From contig CM024188.1 in NCBI GenBank assembly GCA_013433145.1, positions 6,051,001 through 6,115,000 on the forward strand: a DNA stretch of 64,000 bases, read 5' to 3'. Below the pieces are notes generated by a model. The model was not told where the DNA came from. It saw only the letters and a program-made list of their open reading frames with translations, and did no database searches. The DNA comes from Ascaris suum. Taxonomy: Eukaryota > Nematoda > Chromadorea > Rhabditida > Ascarididae. How positions within the stretch are numbered: the stretch's first letter is position 1; each line of letters begins with the position of its first letter. The translations under genes were made by a program, and so were the position numbers. Positions 35,872 to 49,300 of the stretch are shown in pieces.

Positions 35872-37186
35872 ATGACGGTTAGAGGACTTCGTATTCAATA
35901 AAGTATGTTATGCGATCATAAACAGTTTACAAGAACACGAATTGAGAATAAAACTTTGAAACACAACGGTGAGAGTAAACGCGTCCAGTCTTCCGTAAAC
36001 ATAAATAATTAGGAAAAGCTGGTAGATAGCAAAGAGCGAACATAACAGAATGAGCTATTAAGGTAACACGCAATATACCATAATGTTCAGTGAATAGCTT
36101 TAAGCAGAAAAAAATTGAAAAAAAAATTGGGCAGCGATAAAACGATTTCAAAGAAACGCTGAGCACTTCACAGGATAAAAATTTCAGAAACACAGAAACG
36201 AGCTAATATGGGGCAGAGAAATTCTTGAGGAGTACAGAGTATATGATATATATGTACTTCAACATGAACAGAAGAGTGAAAGAGAAAACGCTTTAAGACG
36301 AGTAATCGAGGACCGATGCCTCACAATGCCGATTAACGCAATCAATTCCAATTATTTATCTAAATAAATCACAAAGTTTTAACCCGACGAGAACTTAGAT
36401 TTCCGTTTAATGTTTGTAGTTCTCTTATGGTTTAAATTTGACAATTTGTAACTGAATTACGATTGGAGAAGTCGGTTTCAAATGTCAGACATAAGGAAAA
36501 ACGCTAAAATATAACAATAAAAGGAAAAAATAATATTTTTCAAATACATGTCGAGAGCGAACTTCAATCAACCAATTATGAAGAAAATGTTAGGAAATTC
36601 GATGTAATATATATTCACTTTTGCGCAAAAAGAAAAGAAACAAAACATGCGGAAAACGAATTAACGCCCGACATAGTCATCATGACGCATCATTCGCTTT
36701 ACTCTTCATAGAAATACATCAATCGGAACGAACCTCTTAAGCCATAAAACGAATGATGCTTTAAAAAAAGAGAATACAAGTGATGTGTTTTCGCCGAATA
36801 TGTGGCAAACAATCGTATATTTAGAACGATATTTCATGCAACAATAGGCAGTCGCTACCATTGCCTTCAATTATTGTGGCTGATATCAGGACGAAACAAC
36901 CACTGATAAAAATTTGAGAAGCATTCGTTGCAAATTGCGGTCGAGAACCAATTTATACATACAAAGAGAAGCACTCATGACCAAAGTGCTATTCAATGGA
37001 CAATATACATGACAACGGTAACAGCATAAAATCAAGGACGTTGCATTAAAAAATTTCCCGCCTAATAAGAGTAATCGGGGAAATAAAATTGAGAAAGAAA
37101 CGCACAAAAAAATATTATACCTAACTTTGCCCACTTGAAGAAAGAATCGAGTTAGAAGACCGTCGCTGATATGAGTTCAATTCATT

Positions 37187-37321
37187 TCAGGACTTGTAGA
37201 TTCTGATGACATCATCGATTTTCTTACGGCATATAGGACATTCGCCTTTCACTCGCCACGTCTCAGTTGCGCATTCAAAGCACGTCGACATATGTCCGCA
37301 TGTGTAGATGACGCAATTCAC
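37187..37321 (-). CDS. Neuralized exon 13: RING finger C-terminal part and stop
   Basis: Follows acceptor atttttag, phase 0. It has 44 codons and a TGA. It reads VNCVIYTCGHMSTCFECATE, later GECPICRKKIDDVIRIYKS. It supplies the third Cys, the His, and the last four Cys of a C3HC4 RING (C666, H668, C672, C675, C686, C689 in the 702-residue model). The CPICR...IRxYxS ending is diagnostic of the NEURL family. Confidence 0.97.
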   Translation of the reverse strand: MNCVIYTCGHMSTCFECATETWRVKGECPICRKKIDDVIRIYKS

Positions 37322-40300
37322 CTAAAAATTCAACTGCTTCAAGCCAATTTTCTTCAAATATTTCGTTTACAGAATAATTGCATGCAGAAAAAGAACGACA
37401 AGTTTCCAATGGTGAGGAGATGGCATTCTCACCATTCGACCATAAAAGTACCGTATGTTCCCCGTCAACGCCGATTAATGGCTGGCATCAAGACAAGCAT
37501 TCGTGACAATCTCCGCCGTGATTCTATTACCCTCGCATACGAAATGAGCTGAGCTTTCGAAAATAGTCCAATGCAACTGCCTCAAGCATTAATCTGCTGC
37601 GAATTTTCTCAAGAAAAAAGCCCTCATCGAATATCAACAAAGAGTTAGGCATCTAATGCTGCTCATATAAACAAAATATAAACAACTGCACAAAATCTAC
37701 CTTAGCGCTCATGCAAATCTTGCATTCCTCTCCATCATCGGCCTCTTCATCAGGTGAACGCTTCGGCGTTGTTGGTGCACCACTGACAGACGGCTGTTGC
37801 GGTCGTGAAGTTGGGCTGACCATTGACAACGGCCGAATTGGTGGAATTCGCGCTGGAGAACTTCTGAAAATATTTCTTTATCTTAGGATGGTGTGACGAA
37901 AGATTTACTTTTGAAGATCATAATATAAAATGAGAAATGCACCAAGTGCTATTATATATGCATGCGAGTTGAGCACAGCACGCTAGATTCGCCCAATAAT
38001 TCTGAAAATTCGCACATGAATTAACCAAAGAAATAGCAAATTTTCGCATATATTTTGCAGCCTTAAAAAATCGACCAGCTATCGAAACTGTCTGAATAAA
38101 CGCTTAATGTTGGCAAAAATTGCTTTTCCGAGAGCTATTAAAAGTAACAGCCACAATACTCTTCAACGCAACAAACTGTCATAATATGCTTTGAGCGCAA
38201 TGTGGAAAGTATTTTACCTTGCAGGAATGGGTGGCGGGAATGGCGGTCGCGTGGTATTAGTATCGATGTTCTCAAGCAGCACCAACAGGTCATCTCCGGT
38301 TGGCGGTGGCAATACCGCTCGCTGCGGATCTGGCATCATCGGCCTCTGTGGATCCCTGAGTGGCGTCAACATGGGACGACGCTCGGCGGCTGCAAATACT
38401 TCACTTAACATTTATAAGCCAATTCGATTCTACGCATAATATCATTGTTTGCCTGCATCTGTCAATTCTTATTAGTTTTAATATTCAGATGCATTTTCAA
38501 TCGAATCATCGCATCTAAAAAATTTGCAGTTAGTTCGGTTACAGCTATGGAAGTAAATAAGTATGCGCGGTGTTTCGGCATGAGAAAAAGAAACAATCAT
38601 ATCTTGATATAAGACCAGCATGTGAGGGAAACAACTGTATATCCGAGATCTTGAGCGCAAGCATGGTCACATGTGAAAACAAAAAAAGAGGGGATTTTCT
38701 CGCACATGAAGAGCAAAGGAAGCTGCATACGCAACCTATCGCTTCGAAGAAAATGTCTTCTCCCTCCTTCCCCCACCCCTTCTGTACGTAATAATACAAA
38801 ATAAAAGAAATCAACTGAAAGCTGAAGATGAACACATAATGTTAAATGGACGTAAAACAAATTATACAAAGCGCTTGAAAATCCCACAACAGGAAAACTG
38901 TTGACGGGTACAGACAATCGGAAAATGATTTGCAATCATTCGATCAATCCTTTCGATAAAAACAGTCCTTTTATGTGAAGCCAATTCATTTTTTAAGAAG
39001 AGATAATTTATCTCACTTGCATGGCCTCACAAAATGATGAAACGCTTCTACTCAAAACATCGGGCCACAAATAATATCAGCTTCGAGTTCTGTGCCCCAG
39101 TCGATAAATGCATTATCCCCTACACACACACCATGCAACTTATCATACACAGTTCCTGACCAGCTATACTGCAATTCAATCCCTACACCTTGCAAGCAGT
39201 TCTGGATTTAGACGTCGGCAAACAATTCCTATCATCAAAAACTAAGCCATACTACAAAGCAAGTCCTTTATCGAAACGCTCCACACTCCACCCTCCACCG
39301 CTAAGCCGCTCCTATGTGATGGAACGAGGAAGTAAAAAGAAGCAAGCTTACGCGTCGCAAACGGCATATGCAGGAATGGTCCATTGAAGCGGTTACCAGT
39401 TTCGGACTGTGTACGTCGTGTCATCCCCGTCTGTGCTTCATCACTGTGACCCGAACGGACCAATTGTGAGATGGACGATGGCCGCGTTGAGGTTGTTCTT
39501 AAATTCGTTATTTGAATAACGGAAACAATCGAAGAAAGACAAAATCAGTTGCGTCACCGGCCTTACACAGTGAAACTATTATGGCAAAGCACTTTTTCGC
39601 ATCTGAATGCTTTCGCGTTAGTCCAAATAAGCAATAATCCTGAGGCTGTTCAAACAACAGTTGCGACCGAAAAATCGTGAGGAAAGTCAGTGGGAAAAGA
39701 ACACCCAGCAATGGAACCATTCTACATCAATAAACACTTACAAATCGGCTGATGGAGCCCTGTGAGGAGGTCTTGGCTCGGGTGAGAGATCCAGTAAAAG
39801 CCGCGGACCACGTGTTGCAGGCAATGGCGGGACACGCTGCTGCACAGCTGATGTGCTACCCACCTTCACCGCACCTACAACGTATATTAAGCTTGTCAGT
39901 CATAAAATATTTGTGAACGAGACAAAAACTTATAGAACCACTGTTTCATACCCTCTCCATTTCACACTGAATTTCTAATATAATTCGTCGCTCGCCGACA
40001 TGATTCTAACGATATTCAAATCAATCCGAATCGAGGATTTCCTTGGAAGTTAGTTCTTTTTACATTGAATTTTTCTTTCTCATTTCTTTCACATCTGTAT
40101 ACTTGAATATGCAACAACTTATGTTTGATGCTTTTTGAATCAATGCTCAATTTAAAGCTAATCCAGCAAGTCACTAACCTACCCATACACCCTTTGAAAG
40201 GAAACCAATTATCAAAAGGTATTTCAAGCATACGAATACCGACAGCGCAATTTCACTAGAGCGCTGCCTGCATTCATATATTTAAACTCAACCTACACAA

Positions 40301-43300
40301 TCTCATTAGCTACTCCCTGAACAATTAAAGGTATTATTTTCACGTTTCACGAACCAAGTAGACGAACGCGCTGTGTGGATCCGTAGACATCGAAGAATGC
40401 CCAAAGCCTCACTTCGGTGTCGACGTGTATTATGATACGAGGTGGAAGGTTGTTCTTCGCAAAATACACCTCGCCTGCAAACAACTACTCAACATGGGGA
40501 CAAATCATATAATAGTGCACAAAATATGTTTAAATCCCGAATGCACAACATAATCAATGAGAATTGCTCATCGCCAATAGATGCAACAAAAGCTTCCCAG
40601 CATGCTCCAAATTAACTCTAAAAAACGGGCCTGCTTTGGCTGGCTTTTACTGTTCGCTTCCAAATGTTCCTCCACTGATAGGAACCACAGCTCTATTTCA
40701 ACGATTTAACTTAGTGGTCAAAGCTATTAGCACATGCATGTATGGTAAGAAACACTTGTAGCTATATGTCACCCACACAGAGTGGCATATATGCCACAGT
40801 CCATTTGAAGAAGCTGCGTGGTAGAAAATTATGCTGACGTCCTCACAGGCAAATTTTGTTTTTTGGAAATAAGACTTCGTAGTGACCAATTGCGTGAAAC
40901 ATCATAACGGAGATAATTCATGAAAATGGGTGGCTCGGTAAGCGTTCAGTATCGAAATGAAAGAGGTTTCATCTTTAGCAACGTGGCACCACTGAATGAT
41001 GAGAAAAGAATATCTCGAAGGGGAGTGCTGCATATTGGAGCTTGCTGATTTCAACTGTGACTAACAATATCCTGAGGCCCATTCAATCGCAAGGCAAGCA
41101 CTCCGTATCCACTACCCTTGCCGGTAGTTCCAAAATCGTGCCAGATTTCCTTTCATAAGCAAGCTGGTTCGTGCAAGCGCACCTTTTCATGCCTATTCAA
41201 CTCATCTTTTAAATGCGAAATGGCACCGCAAACCTTTCTCAGTCATCCAGAACGATAACTCGTCGGTTGCTTTTGGCTGGGCACCAACATCTTTGATGCT
41301 CACCCAATATTCAGGTCGTTCCAAGAGATCATCACTGTCAACGGGCAACGATGAAGACTGCACAGTGATTGGATCACAGCACGTCAACCCGAAAGCCATA
41401 CTGCCCGTATATGCAGACTCCACATCCAGAATCTGCAAATCGCGTTCATTTTTCATCCACGTTAGGGCAGATAACTAGTGCTGGATTTTAGCCGTAGTTA
41501 GAGCAAGTTGTCGACTTCACGGACAGGGCATTCAAGGAAGGTGTGTGAGCAGAAAACCGCCCCTGAAGTATATATAGCCGTTAGCAGAACGGAGTTTCGG
41601 AATACAAACAACGCTAAAAACGAGCTAGGGGAGGCTACTTCTTTTTTTTTTTTTTTTTTTTTCATTTCCAACGCCAGTCTCTTGCAATTCAGACCATGAA
41701 GCAAAGTGTCGGCTGGAAACCAACCTGAATGACGATTTTCTCGTTAAAGACGAGCGGCCTCGATGTGAATACGTAACCACACGCATACTCACCTGCGTAT
41801 CTCTCGGCAACAGTATAGTTATGGCTGAGCGTTATATGTTTCCCCCTCACAGAATGGAACGTGAGAGGGCTGAATGCAACACCTGTAACACACCCATACT
41901 CTTCAACAGCCAAAGCCCATAACTCATTTCTGCTTCCAACACAAGTTTATTTTATACGTGAGTTCAGAATTAAATCTATGTTACGCTCTAGTACTGCTGA
42001 CAATAGGTTTGGACACAGATGCTACATACTGATTTCCCCATCTCACGACTCTGACGCAAAGTTTTTTCATGACAGCAAGTCCGCATCAATTTTGGAGATA
42101 ACATAGATGAGGAGAAGCAAACGATTTTCGCGCAGTATCGCATCTTTTCTGATGCAGTCTCATGTAAGTTCTAAAACGAAGCAAGCTGATGCACGCACTC
42201 TTGTGGAGTCATTTGTTGTGCTGCGCAGCAATTACGTGAAGTGATAGCAAAATATAACGCACATTTTATACAACTTCTGCGCATTATTAGCAAAGAAGGA
42301 TGCAAGTTAGAGCCACCCAAAAGCGAGGGATAGTCAGACTCTAAAACCAGAGAAAGGGTGTCGTTCCCATCAAAATTGGTAAAATGAACTCATTAAGCAA
42401 GCACTACCTATCCCGTTCTTACAGCACTCCAACCATATATCGTGTAGTCGCACAATACCAAAAAAAAAAAAAATTCCGTTTATGTGCGAGAAAAACATAT
42501 TTCATGCCCCATTCAAACGGCTTTTGAGGATACCTTTATTTACACCTTCCAAATCACCAAACTAAATCAACTTTTTTTTCTACATTTGCCACCATGTGAT
42601 TTCCAACTTTTGTCTAGCTGATGTGCTCAATTCAGAACTTTTTCCAGTGTGATCAACGCCCCAGACCTTCCCATCTCACAGTGCGCGACTTTCCAATATC
42701 AACTCCTCCCGTCGTTTTTGAAAAGAGAAGCCTTACCTCCCCCACACTAGTCCAAAATTCACGTCCAGGTGGCTTAAAGTTTGGCTTCATGCTCCGAAGT
42801 GCTGTCGGGGAAAAACATTCATTTATTCGGAGGTGGCTTAAAATATAAACGAAAGAACATTCCATCCTATTCAAAGAACTACCTTGCCCTTAATGAGACT
42901 TCTTTATTTATTTCCTAGGCGTTGCAAGAGCTGATTTCAATAATAATGAAAAAAGGCTGTAGAGACTTTGTAAGGCTAGGAAATCGATGAAACTGAGAGC
43001 TAAAGAAACAACACAATCTCTTGCCAAATGCTAAAATCTTTAAAAAAAAGGACATTAAAACGAAATCTTATAAACAAATTGCTAGCCGAATAATACGACT
43101 ATTACAACGTAGTGAATTGAAAGCATATTCGTCGAAATGCCTAAGAAAGCGTGCAATTAATTCCAAACGTGGGCGACCTAACTGTGCGGATAACGTTGAC
43201 AGAAAGAAAAGAAGAGAGAGCAGCACTTGCCGGCATGGTATTTGGATGATGGCAAATTGGGCGACGATGACGAGCTGCTTCGCGATGGTCGTACAACAGA

Positions 43301-46300
43301 CGTACTTGGGCCGGCGCTGGTCTGTGCATTCGACGAACTCGACGCACGGCTTGTACGGCTTCGACCACCGCCCGAACGTGTGGGTCTGATTCGCACATCA
43401 CTCGGATCTAAAAGCAGTGCATATTAGTTCACGCTGCAAACACGATGCTCATTCAGGTAGTGTTTCATAAGGTTTGACAGGATCCCTGCGCGCCAAGGTT
43501 GCCGCAACGTGTGGCGGCTGAAAGATGCCATCGAAAACCTTTCGGCGCATGTGCTCACCGCTGTTTTCTCCTAAGCTGAGAAAAACTGTCCGAAAATAGC
43601 TGTAGATCGAATTTTCAACGCAACATTTTCATAAAAGTGCCCATCATTTTCACATCATCAGCCGAAACACTAATGTGCAGTAAAGAAAGTAACTTAAGAA
43701 GGGTGTCAAATTTGCTTCGAACATTAGCGCAAAACTTTTTTTAATATGCGAAGAAATAAAAATGCGCCAAAAAAACAAACACAGCGTCATTCAATCTTCG
43801 AAATTCCCAAACGGATGAACCTAAACCACCCAGATGAATGACACACTTCGCAACAAGAATATAGACGCAAAACTAACCAAATTTATTTAACAAAAAAAGC
43901 GAAACACCGAAAACTGGAAAATGTAGTTATTGTTGCAAAAAGAAATCCCCTCAAAATATTCCCTTGGATATATGACTGCTAAACGCCAATCATAAATGAA
44001 TGGGCACAGAAAAATTATTCGAAGGCAATCGAAGCGACAATCGCGTTTCAACTACTCTTTTACATAATATACAAAGTCAGTTCACCTTTTGCCCGTTCAT
44101 GGAATACGAACACAGTCAAACATTTCAGCACATCGTTCAAGCATACACGCAATCAAATGCTCTATCCATAGAAATATTAACTGATTTTCCGTTAGAAAAT
44201 AACCACTGTAAATGAAAAATGCTGCTTGGAAAAACGAAAAAGAAAAAATTTGCACAGCGAAGAGCATGCAGCAGCAGCTCGAAAACAAAACAAAAAAATA
44301 CCGCTTTTGTCAGTGAGTTCTTCAGATGGAGTGCATCGCCCATCCTTCAACAATGTTAGAAGATCACGAATTTTTCTTGTGCTCATCGCAAACCCTCATA
44401 AACACTTCGAATGCAACATTCAACTCAACCAATTCCTGTGAGAAAAATTGCCAAACTAGAAGCTTAATGAGTCGTCAAGCAGTGCTGCTTTCTTTTTCAT
44501 ACTGCAACGTCACATGAAGCCGATTACATGAGCGCAAATAGATGCATAAGGTGAATTGCAAAATTAATTAATTGTGAAAACACTTCCACTTTCGAATACA
44601 GAAAGAACCTCACAAATGTTTCGACAACTATCACTCAATCATAAGAACAGCATTCCTATTCATGAAAACTCTATCGTATAGTTTTCTTTTAGAAGAACTA
44701 GTGTGTGTTTATAACTAATAAAATAAGTAAAATAACCAAAAAAGGGTAATAATTGGAGCTGAGAACTATTTTTGTTCAACTCATAACAGAATGAGGAAAA
44801 ACTTCTTAAAATTTTAGTGAAGATTTTAAAAAAAGCGTATCAGAAATAAACCAAGAAATTGGTTGGCAACGGAAATTGATGTGACTCGCTATAGAAGAGA
44901 GGAGCAACGAAAGCGACCTCGTGACGAGAAGTGAACGTGCATCAGTAATCGAATCGTTGCACTGACACAAACGAATGACAATCTCTCTCAGAAAACTACC
45001 CGTCGCTTTACACATTCGTGCAAAAACGAAAATAGGTGTTTTCACTTCACTCATATAAACTTCCTATCAAGCCCATAATGACACGTCACAGACATCCGGT
45101 TTTTAAACTGCACGTCACCCGGCTAGAAATACTGAGAGCAGTATGGTATTTCAGAGATCTGGTCAACAAACGATGAGAAAGCTAAACTTTATGAGAAAAC
45201 AACACTGCCAGGTGACGATGAGGACTGCGTTGATGGAACCAGAAACAAAATCTCTTACCGTCATTGCGGGTATTTTTCAAAGTGGATAGCGATAACACTG
45301 CAACACACTCCGAGAATGGAAAGTGAAAGACAGACGGAGATAAAAAGATGCAAAAACAATGCATGCGTTGTATCTCACAGGCCACAGTTACGGAAATAAA
45401 TAAAAGTAAAATACAGGTGATTTTCATCATCACTGCCTTATTACAGATGAACGGCACATCACTGCAGAGGTTCAATCGGTATGCAAGTTCACTCTCAGCA
45501 CTAAGCACCTAAAATGCTAGAAAGCTGAACAAGTAGGAGGCACATTTGCACAAAAAGCTGTCAAGAAATAGAGGTGGTTCAACGAAAGCAATTGCGCAAA
45601 TTCGATTTGTAATACGGAACAAGGATTTGAAGTAAGTCGAAATTCACAGAAGGAATCGGAACCGAGAGGACCAAGCACGAGCCACCAATCGCTTGCTTCC
45701 AGAAAATGAAAGGGATGAAAAGCTGCATCAATGCTTTGAAATGGAGACAACTAGAAGCAAACGATGCGAATGGAATAAGCGAATTCTTCAGATGGATGCA
45801 TCTGCACCAGTATCAGAAGCACTAGCAACGACAGCTAACAAGCCGTTCGCACTAAACCCATCCGTGTCCGTCTGCAGAATGCTGCATCCGAAAAAAACGA
45901 ACAATACACTAAGGCGCGTGCGACATATCGCACCAGCCAAATAAGAAACGAAGAGGACACACCCGCTCGAGCAGACTTAATCAGCACACAGCACCACACT
46001 GCTTTCGATCCATCCACCTACGCTAACTCATCGCCACCAACATCACTTTATAACACATCAAACCTTTATATTGTAGAAACTCAACTAGACATGAATTCGC
46101 CAAACAAGCCTTGCGAAGCCTCTCAAACGGTTTCATAATCACATCGAAAAAAGCACACAGCCAATTCGAGCTGAACAATCAAACACGAGAAATCCAAGCT
46201 AAGTATGCCGCTTCGATTAGCACACACCAAACAAACTACGTCCCTCCTTATCTCTCCCTCTTATTCCCATCTCGATTAGATGCCAAATTCGATTAGACTA

Positions 46301-49300
46301 GAAATAAGCAAAGAAAACAATTGAAAATTTCAACAGCTTCCAAGAAAAGACCAGACAATGCAACATTCCCGGCGTGTTTTCTGGCCAAATCGGAACTCAT
46401 CACCCCTTCGTCACTAGAATAGGATCACAGCTAGCAATCTTACCACCGAAAATGACGGCGAACGAACTCTCTGTTAAAAGCAGATCTTGCTTCTGCAATA
46501 GCAATAATATAGATAGAGTATCAATTCATTTCTAACATCGCAGTAGTCTTAAATAATAGAGAAGTTCTAATAAAGAACAACGCTGAGAAAGAGTAATCTA
46601 ACTGCAACTAAGCAACAAGAGTAACTACAAACTAACTGCAAACACCTGAAAATTTCATTTTGTATTAACACGTTCAAGAAGATCATGCAATTTCCCCATG
46701 AACGATTTCAAGAGATTATATATCATTAAAACTTCTAATGAAACGAAACGAACTCGTCGCACTAGAAAAATCGTCCCAAACTAAATTTCTTCATCGTGCC
46801 AAACTAGAAAAAAGAGAAAAATACTTCCGCGGAAATAATAACGTTTTTAAAATCACAGGAAAAAAGCGAAGAAAGCAACACAATGGGCTGTTAACATTGG
46901 AGACAAATAACGCTCGTTGAAAAACATTTCGACACGTAGTGATTCATCACTTGAAGGTGGTCCTTTGTTTAAAAAAAGACGAACCCTCCGCGAACGAATA
47001 TCAACATTACGATCATTATTTCAAGCCTTTTTTTTTTCTTCTTGCACAATCTTAATCAATAGCTTAACAGTTCGGCGGAAGGGGGCCGTCACCGAGTAAC
47101 ACTCTCAGAGGAAAACAATGAAGATGAAGATAGTAAAATAACAAACCCCAAAGCTACCCACTCGCAAAATACTACCTGAAGCAGCAATATACTATTTTAC
47201 ACCCAACTACTCCATCAACACTCTTCCAACTCATAGACAGTTCTTCACCTCGGAAACACTGAAGATCTCAATACTGTTCTTTCAAATGCTCTAACAGCTA
47301 GGACGTCTATGAGTCTCACCTCCTTCCATTCCCTCTCTCCTCTTTACCTGTCCTGTTATTTCTCAATCATGTTCACTTCCACTTGTCTCTTCACTCGCCA
47401 TCCGATTTTCAAAAAATTTCTACCACTGTTTCTTCAAATATTACGTCAAATCACGCGGAACATCAAAGTTGCGGCAAGACCTGTCCAACTACGTCTCCAA
47501 TGAAGGTGAAGCTTCGAACAGGAAAATAATAAACGGGAAGTTTTTGAAAGAGTGCTACCAGAAGTCGGCTTACCGTGCATGCATCAAACATAAGCTCACG
47601 TCATTTAAATTACTTCCGTTATCAATATTCCACTTTTATTTTGAGCGCTTGTAGCTTTTGGCCAATATCGGTGTCTTTGACGCCGTGAAGAAATTCCTAT
47701 GAAGAACGAAAAATAAGTCAACGTAAGCAGAAACTATCCCTGATATTCGAGACGTTTTTCAGAGTTAAATTCAATAGTAGGGAAAAGTCTGAAGAAACTT
47801 CAGATCGCATCTCTCCCTCTTAATGAAATCAATAAAAGAGACCACCCAGGAAAGGATAACGCACACAATCTTCGACTCCTGGAAGCAACTCATCTCCTAC
47901 AACAGCGCCATTCGAATTTTTAACAAGGTGCTTGTGATGGCATTTCTGACAGAAACGATACCCATACCTGGGATATGCAACCGAAAAGAGTACAGGCTAT
48001 GCCTGTACGAAAAATATGTCTACCTTAGCCACTGTTCTTCGTCAGCGATCATTAACTTATTCCACTTATTCATATTTGGAACTTGATTGGAGCAAATCTA
48101 TAGACCGATGCCTCTGTCGTAATCTGCACGTGAAACATCGATCACATATGATAATGAATAACGGGTAGACTCCTTTGAACTATGGGACGAGAGAGATTTC
48201 CGCTATTAAATTTGACAAAACAACAAAGCAGTAAATAAAATTTTCCCGCACTGCGAACACAACAACATGAATTTTACGGCGGAAAGAGTCGTATCTGATG
48301 TGGAACTTCAAACTGCATTCTAAGCTTTACACCACATATAAATGTAATGTTGTGTGAATGAAAGGGTAGAATCACCCGAAAGGCAACAAATAATTTGCAC
48401 ATTTCGCGATAGTAACTCGGTCGCGATCAAAGATTTGATTAAATTTTAAGAAAGTGAAACTATAACGGAAGAAACGATTACCCCCTCGAGCGTAGGAAGA
48501 TTCGGTTCTCCAAAACAGTTTTCACTGACGAGGATAAAATATGAAATAATAAAGCCAAGCAGACATCAATATCAGCGCGGCCGATTAGCATTTTCAAAGA
48601 ACTTTCAAAGAGGAAGAGGATCGTCAAAAAGGACGCATTCCCGACGATAAATGATTTCATGATATGGTGACTAGTACGACTTGGCTAGAATTCTTGTAAA
48701 GAATTGCCAACTTCGTTCGTTCATCGCTTTCACCATCACTTCATGAATGCCAGATGGAAACGCAATTCGTCATCAGAAAGAAACAAATAAACGAATGAAG
48801 GACGCAACAACAGCTTTAAGAAGGATAGCATCACCGAAGCAGCAGCACTCTTCAGCTTCGATCCATGAGAGGCATTACGCTTTATAACATTAGCCTACCA
48901 ATGCGGTGGGACCTTCCTGGAGGCGGAATTCTCGCATAATGAGTGACTGACGCAACAAACGCAACGGTGGTTCACGTCCAACACAAAGAAGAAAAAACAG
49001 GTTCCTAGACTACTTTCCGAGCTTCGCTTTTATGGAAAACTCCTAGCAATAAAAAAGAAAAAAATTATGTTGCAACTTGTTAAATAATACATTTGAAGCG
49101 CGAAAATTCGAGCTTCTTTTGCGAGCCTTGTTGCCTACCTCTTTCGTTTTCAACAAAAAACTCTCAGTTCAATGCCAAAGTCAGCTCTAAATCAAATCAC
49201 TATATTTGGTTTTAGTTCGACATTCGTATCCATCTGGCAGAAAAAAATAAAAGGAGCACTTTTGATAAAATGTGACCGCTATAACACAAAGTGATGCAAT

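Larger units (their letters stand above)
34671..37186. other. No gene recognised; 3' flank of Neuralized
   Basis: AT-rich. It contains a 13-nt G-run (35037-35049) and a 9-bp perfect hairpin at 35849-35871 (CGTGGATTA, A5 loop). Minus-strand frames at 35.9-37.1 kb are AT-biased and lack motifs. The 3' UTR of the Neuralized gene should begin below 37187, but I could not fix a polyadenylation site. Confidence 0.5.

Noticed and set aside
42653..42874. Minus-strand frame as an extra exon between linker and NHR2
   Set aside because: Exons 6 and 7 already join in phase, and no good acceptor/donor pair brackets this frame.
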